64,000 nt of DNA, taken from NCBI GenBank assembly GCA_025200525.1, contig CM045763.1, forward strand, positions 64,491,018-64,555,017, given 5' to 3'. The notes below the pieces were generated by a model that had not been told where the DNA came from, searched no databases, and saw only the letters and a program-made list of their open reading frames with translations. Below, in pieces: positions 47,401 through 58,549 of the stretch. Every line of letters starts with the position of its first letter. Position 1 is the stretch's first letter. The translations under genes were made by a program, and so were the position numbers. The stretch comes from Camellia lanceoleosa. Taxonomy: Eukaryota > Streptophyta > Magnoliopsida > Ericales > Theaceae.

Positions 47401-50400
47401 CCAGTGTCCTCGTCATCCGCCAAGGAGAGCCTTGGTGTGAAGAGATTCATGTTCCACTTCTGCTAGTGGTTAAACAAATAGAGGATGATGAGCTAGCAGT
47501 TGTTAATGACGCAGGCAAAGTTTATGTCAGGGATAAGGACAGACATCAAGTCACCTGGATGCAAGAGATTACTTTCCCTTCTCTACTGCCAACTACTTCT
47601 TTGGATGAGTGTCCTCCTGAGAGTCTAGGTAATTCTGATTCTAGTGTTTCTAGTTCTGTGTTTTCAGATCTTGATGTTCCTATTGCTAATAGGAAATAAT
47701 AGGAAAGGGGTTAGGTCATGTACTCAACATCTTATTACTAATCATGTCACTTATTCTAATCTGTCTCCTTCATATAAAGCCTTTCTGTCTAAAGTTTTTT
47801 TTGTGAGTCTGCCTAATAATTTTCAGGATGCTTTCTCTATTCTTGAATGGAAACATGGCATGATGGAAGAGATGAGAGCTCTCAGCAAGAATGGCACTTG
47901 AGAGTTAGTGGAGTTACCTAGAGGCAAACATCCAGTTGGGTGTAAGTGGGTGTACACTGTCAAACACAATGCAGATGGTTCGATCGAACGGTACAAGGCA
48001 AGACTAGTTGCTAAGGGCTTCACTCAGACTTATGGAGTAGATTATCAGGAGACATTTGCTCCGATTGCTAAGATGAACTTTGTAAGAATACTACTCTCTC
48101 TTGCAGCAAACTTGGATTGGCCACTTCATTAGTTTGATGTGAAGAATGTCTTCCTTCATGGAGACCTAGGAGAAAAGGTCTATATGGATATTACTCTTGG
48201 TTTTGAGGATTCTAAGTCCAAAGGTAAAGTGTGCAGGCTCCGGAAGTCACTTTATGGGCTAAAGTAGTTGCCTAGGCCGTGGTTTGAACGGTTTGCTCAA
48301 GCTATGCGGAGATATGGGTTCAAGCAAAGTCAAGCTGATCACACCTTATTTGTGAAACACTCCTCCCATGGTAAGACCATAGCTCTGATTGTTTATGTGG
48401 ATGATATTGTTCTGACAGAGAATGATGTTACGGAGATCCCTCGGTTGAAGGAATATTGGGCTAAGGAGTTTGAAACTAAAGACTTGGGTCATGTGAAGTA
48501 TTTCTTGGCCATTGAAGTAGCTCGGTTCAAGGATAGTATCTTCATATGCCAGAGGAAGTATGTCCTTGACTTGCTAAAGGAAACTGGGATACTTGGAGGT
48601 AGACCATGTGATACACCTCTAAAACCGGGCCAGAAACTAAGTGAGAATCAAGTAGGAGAGCTAGTGGACGGGGCGATATCAGAGACTAGTGGGTAAGCTC
48701 GTATACTTATCCCACTCACGTCCAGACATTGTTATTGCAGTGAGAATGGTTAACCAGTTTATGCATGCCCCTAGAACTTTTCACTTAGAGGCGGTCATGA
48801 GAGTCCTGAGGTGCCTGAAGTCCTCTCTTGGAAAGGATCTCTATTTCTTGAAACATGGACATCTTAGTGTGGAGGCATTTGTGGATGCAGATTAGGCTGG
48901 ATCAATCACTGACAGACGATCAACTTCAAGATATTGCACATTTGTTGGAGGCAACTTAGTCATATGGTGCAGTAAGAAACAAAATATGGTTGCTAGATCT
49001 AGTGCTGAGGAAGAATTCAGAGCTATGGCTCAGAATGTATGTGAGTTGCTATGGATTAGGCTATTGTTGGAAGACTTGGGGATTCATCAGACCGATTCCA
49101 TGAGAATGCATTGTGACAATAAGGCGGCGATCAACATAGCTCATAATCCGGTTCAACATGACAGAACCAAGCATGTGGAGATTGATGGGCACTTCATCAA
49201 GGAAAAGCTCACTAGTGGCGCCATATGTACTCCATTTGTGAAGACTGGGAACCAACTAGCAGATATTTTCACCAAAGAAATAGGGAGCAAATCATTTCAT
49301 GACATTCTAAATAAGCTGGGCATGCGAGATATCTTTGCACCAGTTTGAGGGAGAGTGTTAGAATAGGAAATTATATTCACATGTTAGAATAGGAAATGAT
49401 ATTATTCTGATTTGTTCCTTGATTTATGTAATGGGCTGTTATCAGTTGGCCCTTAAATCGTGCCTTACTGCACTTATGTAATTATGGTTTATTTCTCATA
49501 TAAAAAGGGATGAGGTCTCACTCATTCCCTAACTCTTCTCTTCTCTAAAACTATCAGTTATCAACAAATATTGTGATAAAATCTCATCACTTCTATTGCA
49601 GGAACCATACCATGATGCTCTTTAATATTTGTCTATTGCCTATCCATGCTCTTCAATAATATATATTTTTAAAGTCTGTATGGTTATATTGGTGGTTTCT
49701 GGTATTTTGCAGGATCAGTATGTAATTGAGCAATCCACAACTAGTGAGAGGGGGCCCTTAATAATGAATGCATTTGAGATGATTACCCTTTCTCAGGGGT
49801 TGAATCTTTCAGCCTTGTTCGACAGGCGTCAGGTACAGTTACATACCTTCTATTTTGGAACCAGAGCATCACCTAATCTCCCATCAATCCTCTATTTGTT
49901 CTAGTTTTTGTTATTCATTTGGGTAGTACTATCATAAACTTCATACTTTTTTGGAATTGATAGCTTAAACTTATGGCTCCTCCTAGTGATTATAACATTC
50001 CAAGTACTACATTTTTTGGTACAATGCTAGAGATATTTCATGCAAGTAACATGTGTGCTTATCTCAAGTGTCACTCCCTGTTTGTAGCATGTTAATACTG
50101 AAGTGTTTATTTCTTGTGCTTTTTGTGTGAAGTAGTCTTGTTCTTTAACTATTTAGCAACTGGAGGGCAATCAATTTTATTAATCTTTGGCAGGATTATG
50201 TAAAGCGGCAAACTCGTTTTGTTTCCCGCCAACCAGCTAAGCTTATAATTTCAACTATTGAAGCTGTTGCAGAATCAATGGGTCTCAAGGTCCATACGCG
50301 TTATTACAAGGTATAGTTTCTAATATATTTTGCAGTTGATCTTACCTTGATGCTTCCCCTTGAATTCTTTATTCGAATGATGATAACAAATCATCAGTTG

Positions 50401-51470
50401 CAACTATTTTTGCCATGTAATTGTAGATTTCCTGTTTAGAAATATGGAGCCCATTTTCAGCTAGAGCTGCCCTAGTTTTTTCTTTTTCACTATGTCTATG
50501 GGTTTGTGGTGGTTAATTTTTTTTTAAATTTTTTCTTGTTCCTTCAAGTTATCTTTGGGAGGAATGACACATGTTGAGTCCTTTTGGTTGCAGTTTGACT
50601 TTTAGTAGATGTGGTTGGTTTAAGTTGCCTTGTCATATTATAAAATTATCAGCCTTGAGTAGAATATATCATATAATTAATTAATAATACAGATGACCTA
50701 GAGTTGATGTAATTTATCAGGTGATGAAGCTTTTAACATTTGCCTAGTGTGAGGCTAAATGGCATCTAGAGTTGATGAGTTTGTTTGAATGATTTGAGGC
50801 TGGGATCATTGAATGATTTTAGGTTGGGATCATTCTTTTTGGAGTTTATGAGAAGTTTGTTTGTTAGGAAAGAAACAATGTGACATTTAGTTTAGGGTAA
50901 ATTGAACTTTAAAACCCTTGGTTTTAGGCCCCAAAACACGTAGCCTTCTTAAAATTTCTTTTGTGACATTGAACCCCCTTGTGGTGACAACAAACTGTAA
51001 AAGTGAAGAGACGTAATGGAAAATGTAAAATGACAGAAATAACCCTGAAATGTTTATGAAGCATGTTGAACTTGTACCCTTTTCCACCTCCGGTGGTCAC
51101 AACCATTGGCCAGCCACCTTTCTACCTCTTTTCCTTGCTTTCTTCTAATCTTCTTCTCAGCTTATATAATTTGACGGGTCACTTCTCTCAATTTTATTTT
51201 CTGATTAGTTTTGTTGGTTATTTATTATGGCTATTATTGGTCGAAATTAGAAGATCCTATGATACCATGGTCGTTAAGTCACATTCCAACATGAAATACA
51301 AAGTACATAAATTTCCTGCTGTATTGATTTCTATCATAGTATGATACAAGACACCTGATTAATTGCTTGCACAAGAAGAGGTTGCTTAGGACCAGTGAGC
51401 CATGAGTTCAAGTTCATGTTTTGTTCCTTTGCTCCTTTGGCATAGTATTGGGTACTATCAGTTGCTTTAA

Positions 51471-51511
<41 letters not shown>

Positions 51512-54500
51512 GGTTCATCTTGTCATCATCTATAGGACTTTCAGCTCCTACACATGGGTTTCCTTTATATAAGTCAGTCTTCTAACACTATATCTAATCA
51601 TGAATATGACTAATGAATATATAGCAGCCCAGTTCAATGGTTGTTGCATCACAATAGTTGAAATCTTCAGTCCCATGCAGTTATGTTGCAGAAAAATGTG
51701 TTTAGAGTTTCTGACCTTTTTCTCTAGTTTTTTAGAGATAGGAGACTTGGAGGTTTGATAAAGAAATAGGAGAGATGGAGGGTTTGGGGGTCTACATGTA
51801 GAAGAGGATGAAGAAGAATTGGGTTTGTAGCTGAGGGAGTAGTGACCAGAGGTTAGGCAGATGAAGGGTGAAGGTGGCTGGAGGTGAGGAAGGTGAAGGT
51901 GGCATGGCGGGTGGTTGGCCTGTGTGGGTGAGGTTTTGCAGAGAGAAAGAAACATGAAGAGTGAAAAGAAAAGAGGTCAGTGGCTGAGGGGGGAAGCTGC
52001 GAGTGTTATGGAAGGTGGTATTAGCAAGTGGTTGTAGTGGCCAGAGATGGAGAACAAAAGGTGGTGAAGAAGAAAATTGTGAGGACACATGAGTTACTAC
52101 CCCGAGGTATTGGGCACACTTAAAAATTTTAAATCCAAATTTGTCACACTCATGCAGTGCTAGTTTGGATGAAAATTTAATGGTTTCACTTTACACAGCA
52201 CCGTGAGGGGGTTTGTGTCACAAATCAAACATTAGGGAGGCTCAGTGTCTTTTATGCCCAAATTACAAAGGGGTAAAAGAGTAATTTACCTCCCCCCTCT
52301 GTGGGGCTGCATGGCTATGTGTTAATATGAAGTTCTTCTGTGTACTATATTTTGAAAATTATCTTATGTTTTGAAGTTCTTGTGTCCCAAGATCTTTCCA
52401 GATATGGCTATTCTGGACAAATTAATAGCAAGTTGACTTGGCCAAGGTCTTAGAGAGTCTTGGTTAAATGTTATATATCGTGTTTCGAATAAATCATAAA
52501 ATTAATTGAATTATATAAAGACACATGTTTCACCAACCCAGGTGCTAATTAGCTAAAATTTTGTTCCTATTCTTTATAATTTCCGATGAATGTTCCATAG
52601 ACTAGACTTGAAGGAGTATCTGCAAATAAGAAAGGACCAATTGCTGTTGTATTGGAGGTAATTCTTATACGTCAATTTCTTGATTACTGCTTCTGTTATT
52701 GTTGATAGACAGGCCAGGGCTCCACACTAGCGTTGTATTTCTAAGAGATTTATAACATGCCTTTAGGTTTATGAAGTTGCCCCATCCCTTTTCATGGTCG
52801 ATGTTCGTAAGGCTGCTGGTGATACTCTTGAATATCACAAGGTTAGTTTGTACTAGCTTTTAAAACTTACATTTGCGTTCATTATTTTTTGTTGAATAAA
52901 ATCCGTTCATTATTATTTTTTTGAATAAAATCCATACTGTTACCGAGACTTACATCAATATATATTTATGGATCTTTTACTTTGTTAGTCGAACTGCGTA
53001 GTTAAATTAGCAAATTTTAGGCTAACACCTTCGTATTTTGATTATTTGAGTTTCCATTTGTTATAATGCTCCATCAGAACTATGGCTTTGTCAAACCTTA
53101 GGCTGTGACATCTTTCTTCACAAAGTTGCAACCATTACCCCGATTCTTAATTTCTCAGCCTATGCCTTAGTTTGGAGTAAGAAAAAAATTAAATTTAAAA
53201 AGGGGCAGCTTTCAGTGTTGATCCATGTTAAATAGCCTTTAATATGGAGTGCATCACTCTCTAGTCAAACGTTTTCTGAAAAACATTTTTTGCATAGTTT
53301 GGCGTTTGGCATGACAGAACACGGGACCGGACATGCAAATTTTCAAAAAACGGGAGACACGACACGCTGGGAACACGCTCAATATATATAATTTTATTTA
53401 TTTATTATATGTCTAAAATTGAAAAAAAAAAAAATCATTGGAAGGTAATTAAAAATAAAAAATAACCCTAACAAAAATTTTTAAAAAAAAATATTAATAA
53501 ACACATTCAACAAAACAATAAAATTAATAAACACATTTAATAAATTTATTTTTTTCTACAAATAAAAATAGTTTGTTGTGTGTATGTTTAGGTTCAGCAA
53601 ACAAAAATATCCAAAAAATAGAAAAAATAAAAAGAGGGTCTGAGGTATTAAAAAAAAAAGGAGGGGTTAGAAAAAAAGATATAAAAAAACATACATATTT
53701 AATAAGAAAGAAAAAGAAAAAAATAATAATGCAAAACAGAGAGAGGACCTGCGGACTTAAGAAAGGAGAAGAAAAGCGCAGCAAAGAAGAACGAAAGACA
53801 TACCTCGATTATCTAGGGTTGCAACAGGTTCTTCACCCAAGAGCTTCAACAGGTTCTTCACCCTCTCTCTCTCTCTCTCTCTACAAGCGTGTACCGAACG
53901 TGTCCCGTTGCGAAAAATTCAAAAAAAAAAGGGGATACCTCCCATAGAGTGTCCAACACATGCCTACCACGTGTTCGACCTGTGTCCATGTCCGACATGT
54001 GTCAGACACCCATACGCTACCTTTGGAGAGGTGTCCGTGCTTTATAGACTGAAAGCGAAAGTTTAACAAAAATGCTTTTTTAGTCAATGAAAGCTAGCTT
54101 ATTTGGACGGTGAAAAATGTTTTTTGAACTAAAATTTTATCAATGCCACCACCACTACCTCCGCTATCCCACGACCACCAACATCCCACCACTAATATAA
54201 CCAAACTTAATCTATGGAAAATATTTTCTGTAAAAGATGCTTTCCGTCAAAACAAATTGAGCGTTGAATGAAAAATGTTTAATATCTTGTAGTAGTGGCA
54301 TTTGCTTCATGTACCCAACCTACCATAGAGCTGGATGGTTTGGATCACCATTGTAAAAACACATCCTCAACTAGATGTGATTGAACATAGAAATCAGAAT
54401 TAGCATTCATTGTGGATGTCTTCACTAATAGAGTTTATCCAAGTAAAGCTAATGAACTCTCCTAAATTTTGACGGGTCACAAGTAATCAATATTGTTGTC

Positions 54501-54721
54501 TACTAATTCAAGCGATATAAAGCACGCATTGGTTCGTTCTTTTCTGATCTCATTGTTTCATCAGACGTTCTTTGATTGCTGTTGTACACTAATCAAATAT
54601 TGATACATGCTCTTGCATTCTTTTGCTGCAGTTTTACAAGAACTTCTGTGCTAAACTTGAGCATATTATCTGGAAACCAAAAGAGGCAAATTCTACTTTG
54701 CATAGAACGGTGACTATTTGA
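32482..54721 (+). CDS. CIPK24: CBL-interacting protein kinase 24 (SOS2-type), 14 exons
   Basis: Exons: 32482-32655, 34684-34746, 34903-34974, 39781-39888, 39999-40073, 40191-40244, 41729-41854, 42301-42390, 43780-43902, 49713-49832, 50194-50310, 52601-52657, 52767-52841, 54632-54721. All introns are GT-AG and phase 0, and the product is 447 residues, about the length of SOS2. It is a Ser/Thr kinase of the SnRK3 group which, with the calcium sensor CBL4/SOS3 or CBL10, activates the SOS1 Na+/H+ antiporter at the plasma membrane. Seen: glycine loop GEGTFAKV (21-28), Lys43 in VAVK, HRDLK (135-139), DFG (155-157), activation loop to APE (180-182) with Thr171-172, NAF/FISL motif NAFEMI (314-319), then [15 protein letters not shown] and a C-terminal PPI-type domain ending at RTVTI. 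All key kinase residues are kept. The start has in-frame Met at 1, 4, 6 and 7; I took the first. The donor of intron 9 (GAG|gttgtg) is weak. Assignment to CIPK24 rather than a sister CIPK rests on close match to remembered SOS2 wording such as [20 protein letters not shown]. Confidence 0.95.
32999..33743 (+). mobile_element. Mutator-type non-autonomous element in intron 1
   Basis: A 9-bp duplication GGTTAGGTC lies on both sides (32990-32998 and 33744-33752), the length typical of Mutator insertions. The left end (ggcacggacac) pairs with the inverse of the right end (agcatggatat), differing mostly by C-to-T changes. The 745-bp interior repeats words such as gtatcggatac and has no coding capacity. 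Confidence 0.75.
33753..34289. mobile_element. MITE-like repeat with 'ggttcggtttggtt' ends, intron 1
   Basis: The left end 'taaggatgagtatggttcgg' resembles the inverse of the right end ('taaggtatggtttggatagg'). Subterminal 'ggtttggtt' and 'aaccaaaccaaac' words are inverse to each other. It directly abuts the Mutator-type element. No target duplication was found. Confidence 0.5.
34975..37601. other. intron 3, 5' part, no recognisable gene
   Basis: Sequence between exon 3 and the gag-only element. It holds an exact 25-bp tandem duplication 'gttagttcatgtcttccaag..' (35533-35582) and a direct repeat of 'gatatgcaccattaggaatcc' (about 36708-36753). Short frames here are not genes. Confidence 0.5.
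37602..39376 (+). mobile_element. gag-only copia-type element in intron 3 (TR-GAG-like)
   Basis: Direct repeats of about 146-154 bp (37602-37747 and 39223-39376) start TGTAAGTTTTCTGAATG and end near 'ctaatcctataa', and they differ by few bases, including a small indel. Between them lie an LTR/leader-like stretch with 'tcgatcgattg' words (37845-37895) and a copia gag. No integrase or reverse transcriptase follows; the reading ends at a protease-start-like SIWLFGSD. The direct repeats act like LTRs, but a CA end, primer site and target duplication were not clear, so one or both may be truncated. Confidence 0.6.
38166..39229 (+). pseudogene. copia Gag pseudogene
   Basis: Starting at ATG 38166 the frame reads a copia Gag with [20 protein letters not shown] at the N-terminus, the WF and [13 protein letters not shown] segments of the UBN2-type capsid region, and a zinc knuckle [14 protein letters not shown] (38907-38948). 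About five in-frame stops occur (near 38270, 38443, 38577, 38680 and 38964), several at Trp-like positions (TGG to TAG or TGA). The frame stops just after the first residues expected for the protease. It lies sense to the host gene within intron 3 and cannot make Gag. Confidence 0.85.
40245..41728. other. intron 6, no element recognised
   Basis: A 1.48-kb intron of ordinary AT-rich sequence. Frames at 40411-40674 and 41252-41500 show no known domain. Confidence 0.45.
42391..43779. other. intron 8, AT-rich with a poly-A tract
   Basis: A poly-A run lies at 43194-43217, next to 'aaaattttgtttctggtttcc' and 'ccaaaattctgaaaattttgg' (palindromic, about 43111-43131). It may be an old MITE. No gene was seen. 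Confidence 0.45.
43968..44168 (+). repeat. 5' LTR of the intron 9 copia element
   Basis: It begins TGTTAGAATAGG, contains a TATA-like 'aatataaaagggg' near 44109-44121 and ends at the primer site. Confidence 0.95.
44516..44703. repeat. 94-bp tandem duplication in the copia leader
   Basis: Copies start 'tgcctacttgattgctgt' near 44516 and 44610 and continue with 'gacaccttttctggtcat'. They differ at a few positions. Confidence 0.85.
44977..49348 (+). pseudogene. copia Gag-Pol pseudogene
   Basis: The domain order is that of Ty1/copia: Gag from ATG 44977 ([17 protein letters not shown]), zinc knuckle [10 protein letters not shown] (about 45781), protease with DSSASDHM instead of the usual DSGAS (about 46152), integrase zinc-binding LWHHRLGH (about 46539), integrase core FIDDCSR (about 46785) and a changed second Asp block (RFDVGEY), reverse transcriptase with [20 protein letters not shown] (47940 onward) and YVDD (48394-48405), and RNase H ending [10 protein letters not shown] with the stop at 49346. 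Many in-frame stops break it, mostly TAG (45364, 45424, 48130, 48265, 48893 among others), and frame changes occur in the integrase (46920-47100) and before 48690. It cannot encode active proteins. Confidence 0.92.
49356..49556 (+). repeat. 3' LTR of the intron 9 copia element
   Basis: It is 201 bp like the 5' LTR and is followed by the second copy of the duplication GTTAT. Confidence 0.95.
50895..52290. mobile_element. inverted-repeat element with 'gggtaaatt' ends, intron 11
   Basis: The left end (gggtaaattgaactttaaaa) matches the inverse of the right end (ggtaaattactcttttac), and deeper blocks such as 'gaacccccttgtggtgac' match the inverse of 'gtgagggggtttgtgtc'. Arms are about 110 bp. The interior holds a TG/AG microsatellite and, on the minus strand, Pro/Ser/Leu-rich frames without any known domain. 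Its ends resemble those at 3975-4741, suggesting one family. I saw no target duplication. Confidence 0.6.
51471..51512. repeat. compound microsatellite (TG)n(AG)n
   Basis: About nine TG units are followed by about eleven AG units, in intron 11 inside the inverted-repeat element. Confidence 0.9.
53300..54047 (-). mobile_element. repeat with 'gcacggacac' terminus, intron 13
   Basis: The right end, inverted, reads 'aaagcacggacacctct', very like the left end of the intron 1 Mutator-type element (ggcacggacacttct). Inside are 'gtgtccaacacatg' and 'gtgtcagacacc' words, a poly-A/T-rich middle and a (CT)n run (about 53863-53882). The left border is vague. The open frame at 53573-53947 is Lys-rich, low in complexity and not a gene. 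Confidence 0.5.
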
Positions 54722-55719
54722 TCCGTAACATATACATGTTATGTAGTTATAGATCTAAAAAGATCGATCCATAGGCATGTAGTCACCATGTTGTTATGCT
54801 TTAAAACTAAATTACTTGTTTTATGTAGTTTATTCAGATCAGATTCACTTGGGTTGATCATTCTCATCTTTGTATTTAGAGATTGTATGTATCGGAAAGT
54901 CAGTCGGCTCTGGTTGTATAAAGAGTGATGTGTAAAGTGAAGACTCTCTGATTTATGAACACAAATTATTATGAAATTGGCAAAGTTAGTTCGGCATTCA
55001 ATTGTCAGGAATTGTGTGAGAAAGTTGTTCATAGGAAAAGGTATAGTAAAGTAAAATGAAGTAATATGAAATTTATTTGAGAAAGTTTATCCAATGTGGA
55101 AGTTAAAGTTGAGTCCCCACTACTTGTTTTTGCTAATTAAGCATGAAAAAAGTTTTGAGAAAATTGATTTTTTTTATTTATTTATGTCGAACGGGGAAGG
55201 TGGGTCAATGTTGAAACTTTGAAGCTATATTTGGATCTTAAATTTGAGGAAATAGTTGTACAGGAAAAGAAAACGAGTAGTGCAAGAAGAAAAAGAAAAA
55301 GAAAACACTTCTATTTCACTTTTTTCTTCATTCCACAAATTTTTTCGTTATCTTTAAACTTCAAACACAGTTTTAGCGCGATCAAACTGAACATGTCATG
55401 GATTACACATAATTGGCAACTCATTTGCTCACATATGGTGACTCTGGTGTTGTCGAAGTTATTCATTCTAATTACATATGAGTATAGCTACTAATTATTT
55501 CAAATTATACACAAAATATAGATTAAATCAAAGGTTTGGATTATTTCCACTCTATATCCAAAGCAAATATATGACAATTGAGTCAATGATAAATGTTGTA
55601 CAAACGAAAAAAAATTTATAATTTTTTTTAAGAGAACTTACATATAGGTCTTAATAGTTGAATTTATTATTTAATAGGTCCTGTGATAATTAACGGCATT
55701 CTTCATTAAATAATGTTAA
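54722..55719. other. 3' flank of the kinase gene, no further gene
   Basis: The 3' UTR and poly-A site are not obvious. AT-rich sequence follows; frames at 54739-55032 (minus) and 55219-55494 (plus) have no domain that I recognise. Confidence 0.45.
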
Positions 55720-56010
55720 AAAAGTCACTAATGGTTAATTTTCAGTGAGAGTTTGAAATTTTTATCACAAAAAAGTGGCAAATTATAAGTCCTAACGACA
55801 GTTTAAAGAAATTGTTACAAAAAAATATCTAATTTTTAATATTCAGTGACAGTTTAAAAAATGTCACAGAAAAATGTCACTAATTGTAAGTTTTAGCGAT
55901 AATTTATAAAAATCGTGATAAAAAAATGTTATTAATTATTAATTTTTAGTGATATATGCAAAAAATTGTCAAAAATAATTATTTTTAGAGACAATTTTAC
56001 TATGACTAAC
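55720..56010. repeat. CACTA-like subterminal repeat remnant
   Basis: Words such as 'agtgacagtttaaaaaatgtcac' (split as agtgacagttt and aatgtcac), 'tagcgataatttataaaaatcgtgata' and 'tgtcactaat' alternate as short inverse pairs every 50-70 bp. This is the style of subterminal repeats of plant CACTA elements. Neither a CACTA end nor a 3-bp duplication was found. Confidence 0.3.
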
Positions 56011-57537
56011 CTTCAATAAGATTTAATAAGAATTAAAGCTATTAAGACTTATTTATAATTTATGTGTCAGGTAATATATAATAATTAAAATTTTAAATTT
56101 AAAACAGAAGTCATTATAATAATATGATAGGTAGTATATTAGTCAATAAATGAATTATTTATTTATACAATATTCTCAGGTGAACTATTAAAAAGGTGGA
56201 CTAGTATTACAGCACATAGGCGGCCAACCATTTGGATTAATTAAGTGCCAACAAAACGTGACATATTGGTGATTGGGTGGTCTTTTGGCCTTTTAGGTAA
56301 AATTAAAATATATATATATATATATATGTTTTAGGAAAATTATTCAATATTTTCGGAGTATCACGTGTCTATACTTCCTAACCAATCATCATTCAATATG
56401 TCTCCTCATGTTTTCCAATTACCCAATATAATACCTCACCTATCTATATTTTCTACCAATTATAATACTATAGAATAACACGTGTTCATATTCCGAAATT
56501 ACTGAATAATTACCCATATTTTAGTTACTATTGGAGCACATACATAGGCAGTTCTGTGCCGAGTTGGTAGGTTGTGCGGCTTGTTAAGCACATTTTTTAA
56601 TTTATTTTGATAATTTAAATTATTTATTTTTTAAAATATATTGAGTATAATATAAATGTAAAAATTTGAGTTAATTAGATATCAAGTCATTTTATCAAAT
56701 TACATTTATATTTAGTTTTATATTTCAAATTATAGTTACTATTAATTTTTTAATATACAAATGTGATTGGTAGAGAGGATTATTAATTTTCGATCAGCTT
56801 GATTTTTTACAAACATATTCTACTTGATATGTTTTAAAAACTAAATAATTTGAATCATTAAAATCATCTCCAGAATAGGCTCAACAGGCCCAACAACAGT
56901 GTGCTCAGCAGCCACTCCAAATTCATGCTGTTTGATTACGAGGCAGGCAAGGAAAACATTATAAATTCATCACAAAACTTATTCTCCAGAAGACACCACT
57001 TTTGTATGAGATGGTCCTACCATGACTTTATAATTGATTTTTATGTAAAGTTAAATTATAAATAAACCCATGAGATTTATTTAAAATGTAAACTGTCTCT
57101 TATAGTTTTAGAAATTACATCTCGTCTTTTAAAGTTTTTAATTTTATAACAAATAGTCAATTTTATTAATAAATTATCAAGTTAATTAACAGTTTTTAAT
57201 GATATCATAAATTTATTTTAATTAATAATTCAGATAATTTTGTTAATGTATTGGAGAATAATTATGAATTTCACTTTTTTAATTAATTTTATTAAATAAA
57301 AAATTCTAATAAGAGAGTATTTATAATTTTTCAAATCAAGAGGACATTTATATTTTAAACAAATTTCAAGAAATGTATTTATAATTTACCTTTATGTAAG
57401 TCGCAAAAATTCGATCCAAAAAACAAAAAAGAAAGTAGCAAAACTGATGCTGTACGAATGGTTGTTGCTAAAATAAAAAACAGTAGGAAGTTTTTTTCCC
57501 TCTTTATAATGCCTGCTATATTCTAGTATTCTTATAA
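56011..57537. other. AT-rich intergenic sequence, no gene
   Basis: A TA repeat lies at about 56310-56327. No open frame or paired repeat was convincing. Confidence 0.5.
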
Positions 57538-57848
57538 GAAAAATAATTTGTGGCACTAAAACTGTTGGCACTAATGGCACTAATTTCCAGTTTTAGTAAC
57601 TTTGTTTGTTTGTTTTTTTTTTTTTTACCTTATATAGAAATTCGGGGCATTAGTGCCCCTGAATTTCGAGCTCCATATCGGAGCTGTTCTTATAATTTAT
57701 GCAGCTCCGATATGGAGCTCGAAATTCAGGAGCACTAATGCCCCGAATTTCTATATAAGGTAAAAAAAAAAAAAAAAAAAACAAAGTTACCAAAACTGGA
57801 AATTAGTGCCATTAGTGCCAACAGTTTTAGAGCCACAAATTATTTTTC
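57538..57848. mobile_element. 311-bp near-perfect foldback element
   Basis: The two halves are almost exact inverses from 'gaaaaataatttgtggc' at the left tip to 'gccacaaattatttttc' at the right tip, with only a few mismatches and a loop of roughly 20 bases near 57693. The stem includes 'gaatttcgagctccatatcg' and inverse poly-T and poly-A runs. TAA is on both sides (57535-57537 and 57849-57851), consistent with a PIF/Harbinger-type MITE. A transcript would form a hairpin of about 145 bp. The frame at 57550-57738 is not a gene. Confidence 0.85.
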
Positions 57849-58214
57849 TAATTCATGTCAAATTTGACAAAAAAATTAATTATAGAAAAATTTTACCAAG
57901 TCTTTTATATCCGTATATTGTTAGACTGACAATAAAATTAACAGATTATTTGGTACAATTAAATAATAATATATATAGATAAAAATAAGATCAGAGAAAT
58001 ATAATTGTGAAATTTTGAAAGTCGCTGTCTTAAAACTATTTTTTCTCCCCTCGTAAAGTTACAATTGGAGTGAAATAGTTTCAACATAAAACTCAAGTTG
58101 CTCATAATGTTCTTCGTTTAGTGTTCAGGATAATAGGAGGCTTGAATTATATCACGAACTAAAATTACTCAAAACATAAATGATATAAAAAAAATATAGA
58201 TATCTCTCTCAAAA

Positions 58215-58549
58215 GGGCTTATTTGGTTTATTTTTGGGAGAGTTGTTTTTGAATTTTTTTTTTTTAAAATTCTGTTTGGTTTGTGGTTTTTCTCAAAAAA
58301 ATTTCAAAATCACTTTCTCTTTCTTACACGTCAATCAATCACTTTTTCTCTCTCCTCTCTTATTCTCAATCACTTTTTCTCTCACACATATCTATTCAAT
58401 TACAACAAAATATCAAATCATCCCAAACTCTCAAACTCTAAAACTACTTTCAAAATATAAAACTAAATAAATCAAAAAAATTTCTAAACTCTCTCTCCCA
58501 AAATTTTTTTCAAAAACAATTCCCCCAAAAAAAAACCGAACAAGTCTTT
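58215..58549. mobile_element. MITE-like element with paired ends
   Basis: The left end 'gggcttatttggtttatttttggg' (two parts) matches the inverse of the right end 'ccccaaaaaaaaaccgaac' and 'aagtctttccc', with arms of about 40 bp. The interior is CT-rich. The frame at 58234-58470 is low in complexity. Confidence 0.5.

Larger units (their letters stand above)
43963..49561 (+). mobile_element. complete Ty1/copia element with 5-bp target duplication, intron 9
   Basis: LTRs of 201 bp lie at 43968-44168 and 49356-49556, start TGTTAGAATAGG and end CTATCA. The duplication GTTAT is exact at 43963-43967 and 49557-49561 (included in the span). The primer site TGGTATTAGAGCC follows the 5' LTR directly, and the purine tract TTTGAGGGAGAG precedes the 3' LTR. 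By eye the LTRs differ at about 15 of 201 positions (7-8 %), so the insertion is old but not ancient. The leader (44290-44705) carries 'cccaggcctggtc' repeats and a 94-bp duplication. It is inserted in the sense orientation to the host gene. Confidence 0.95.
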
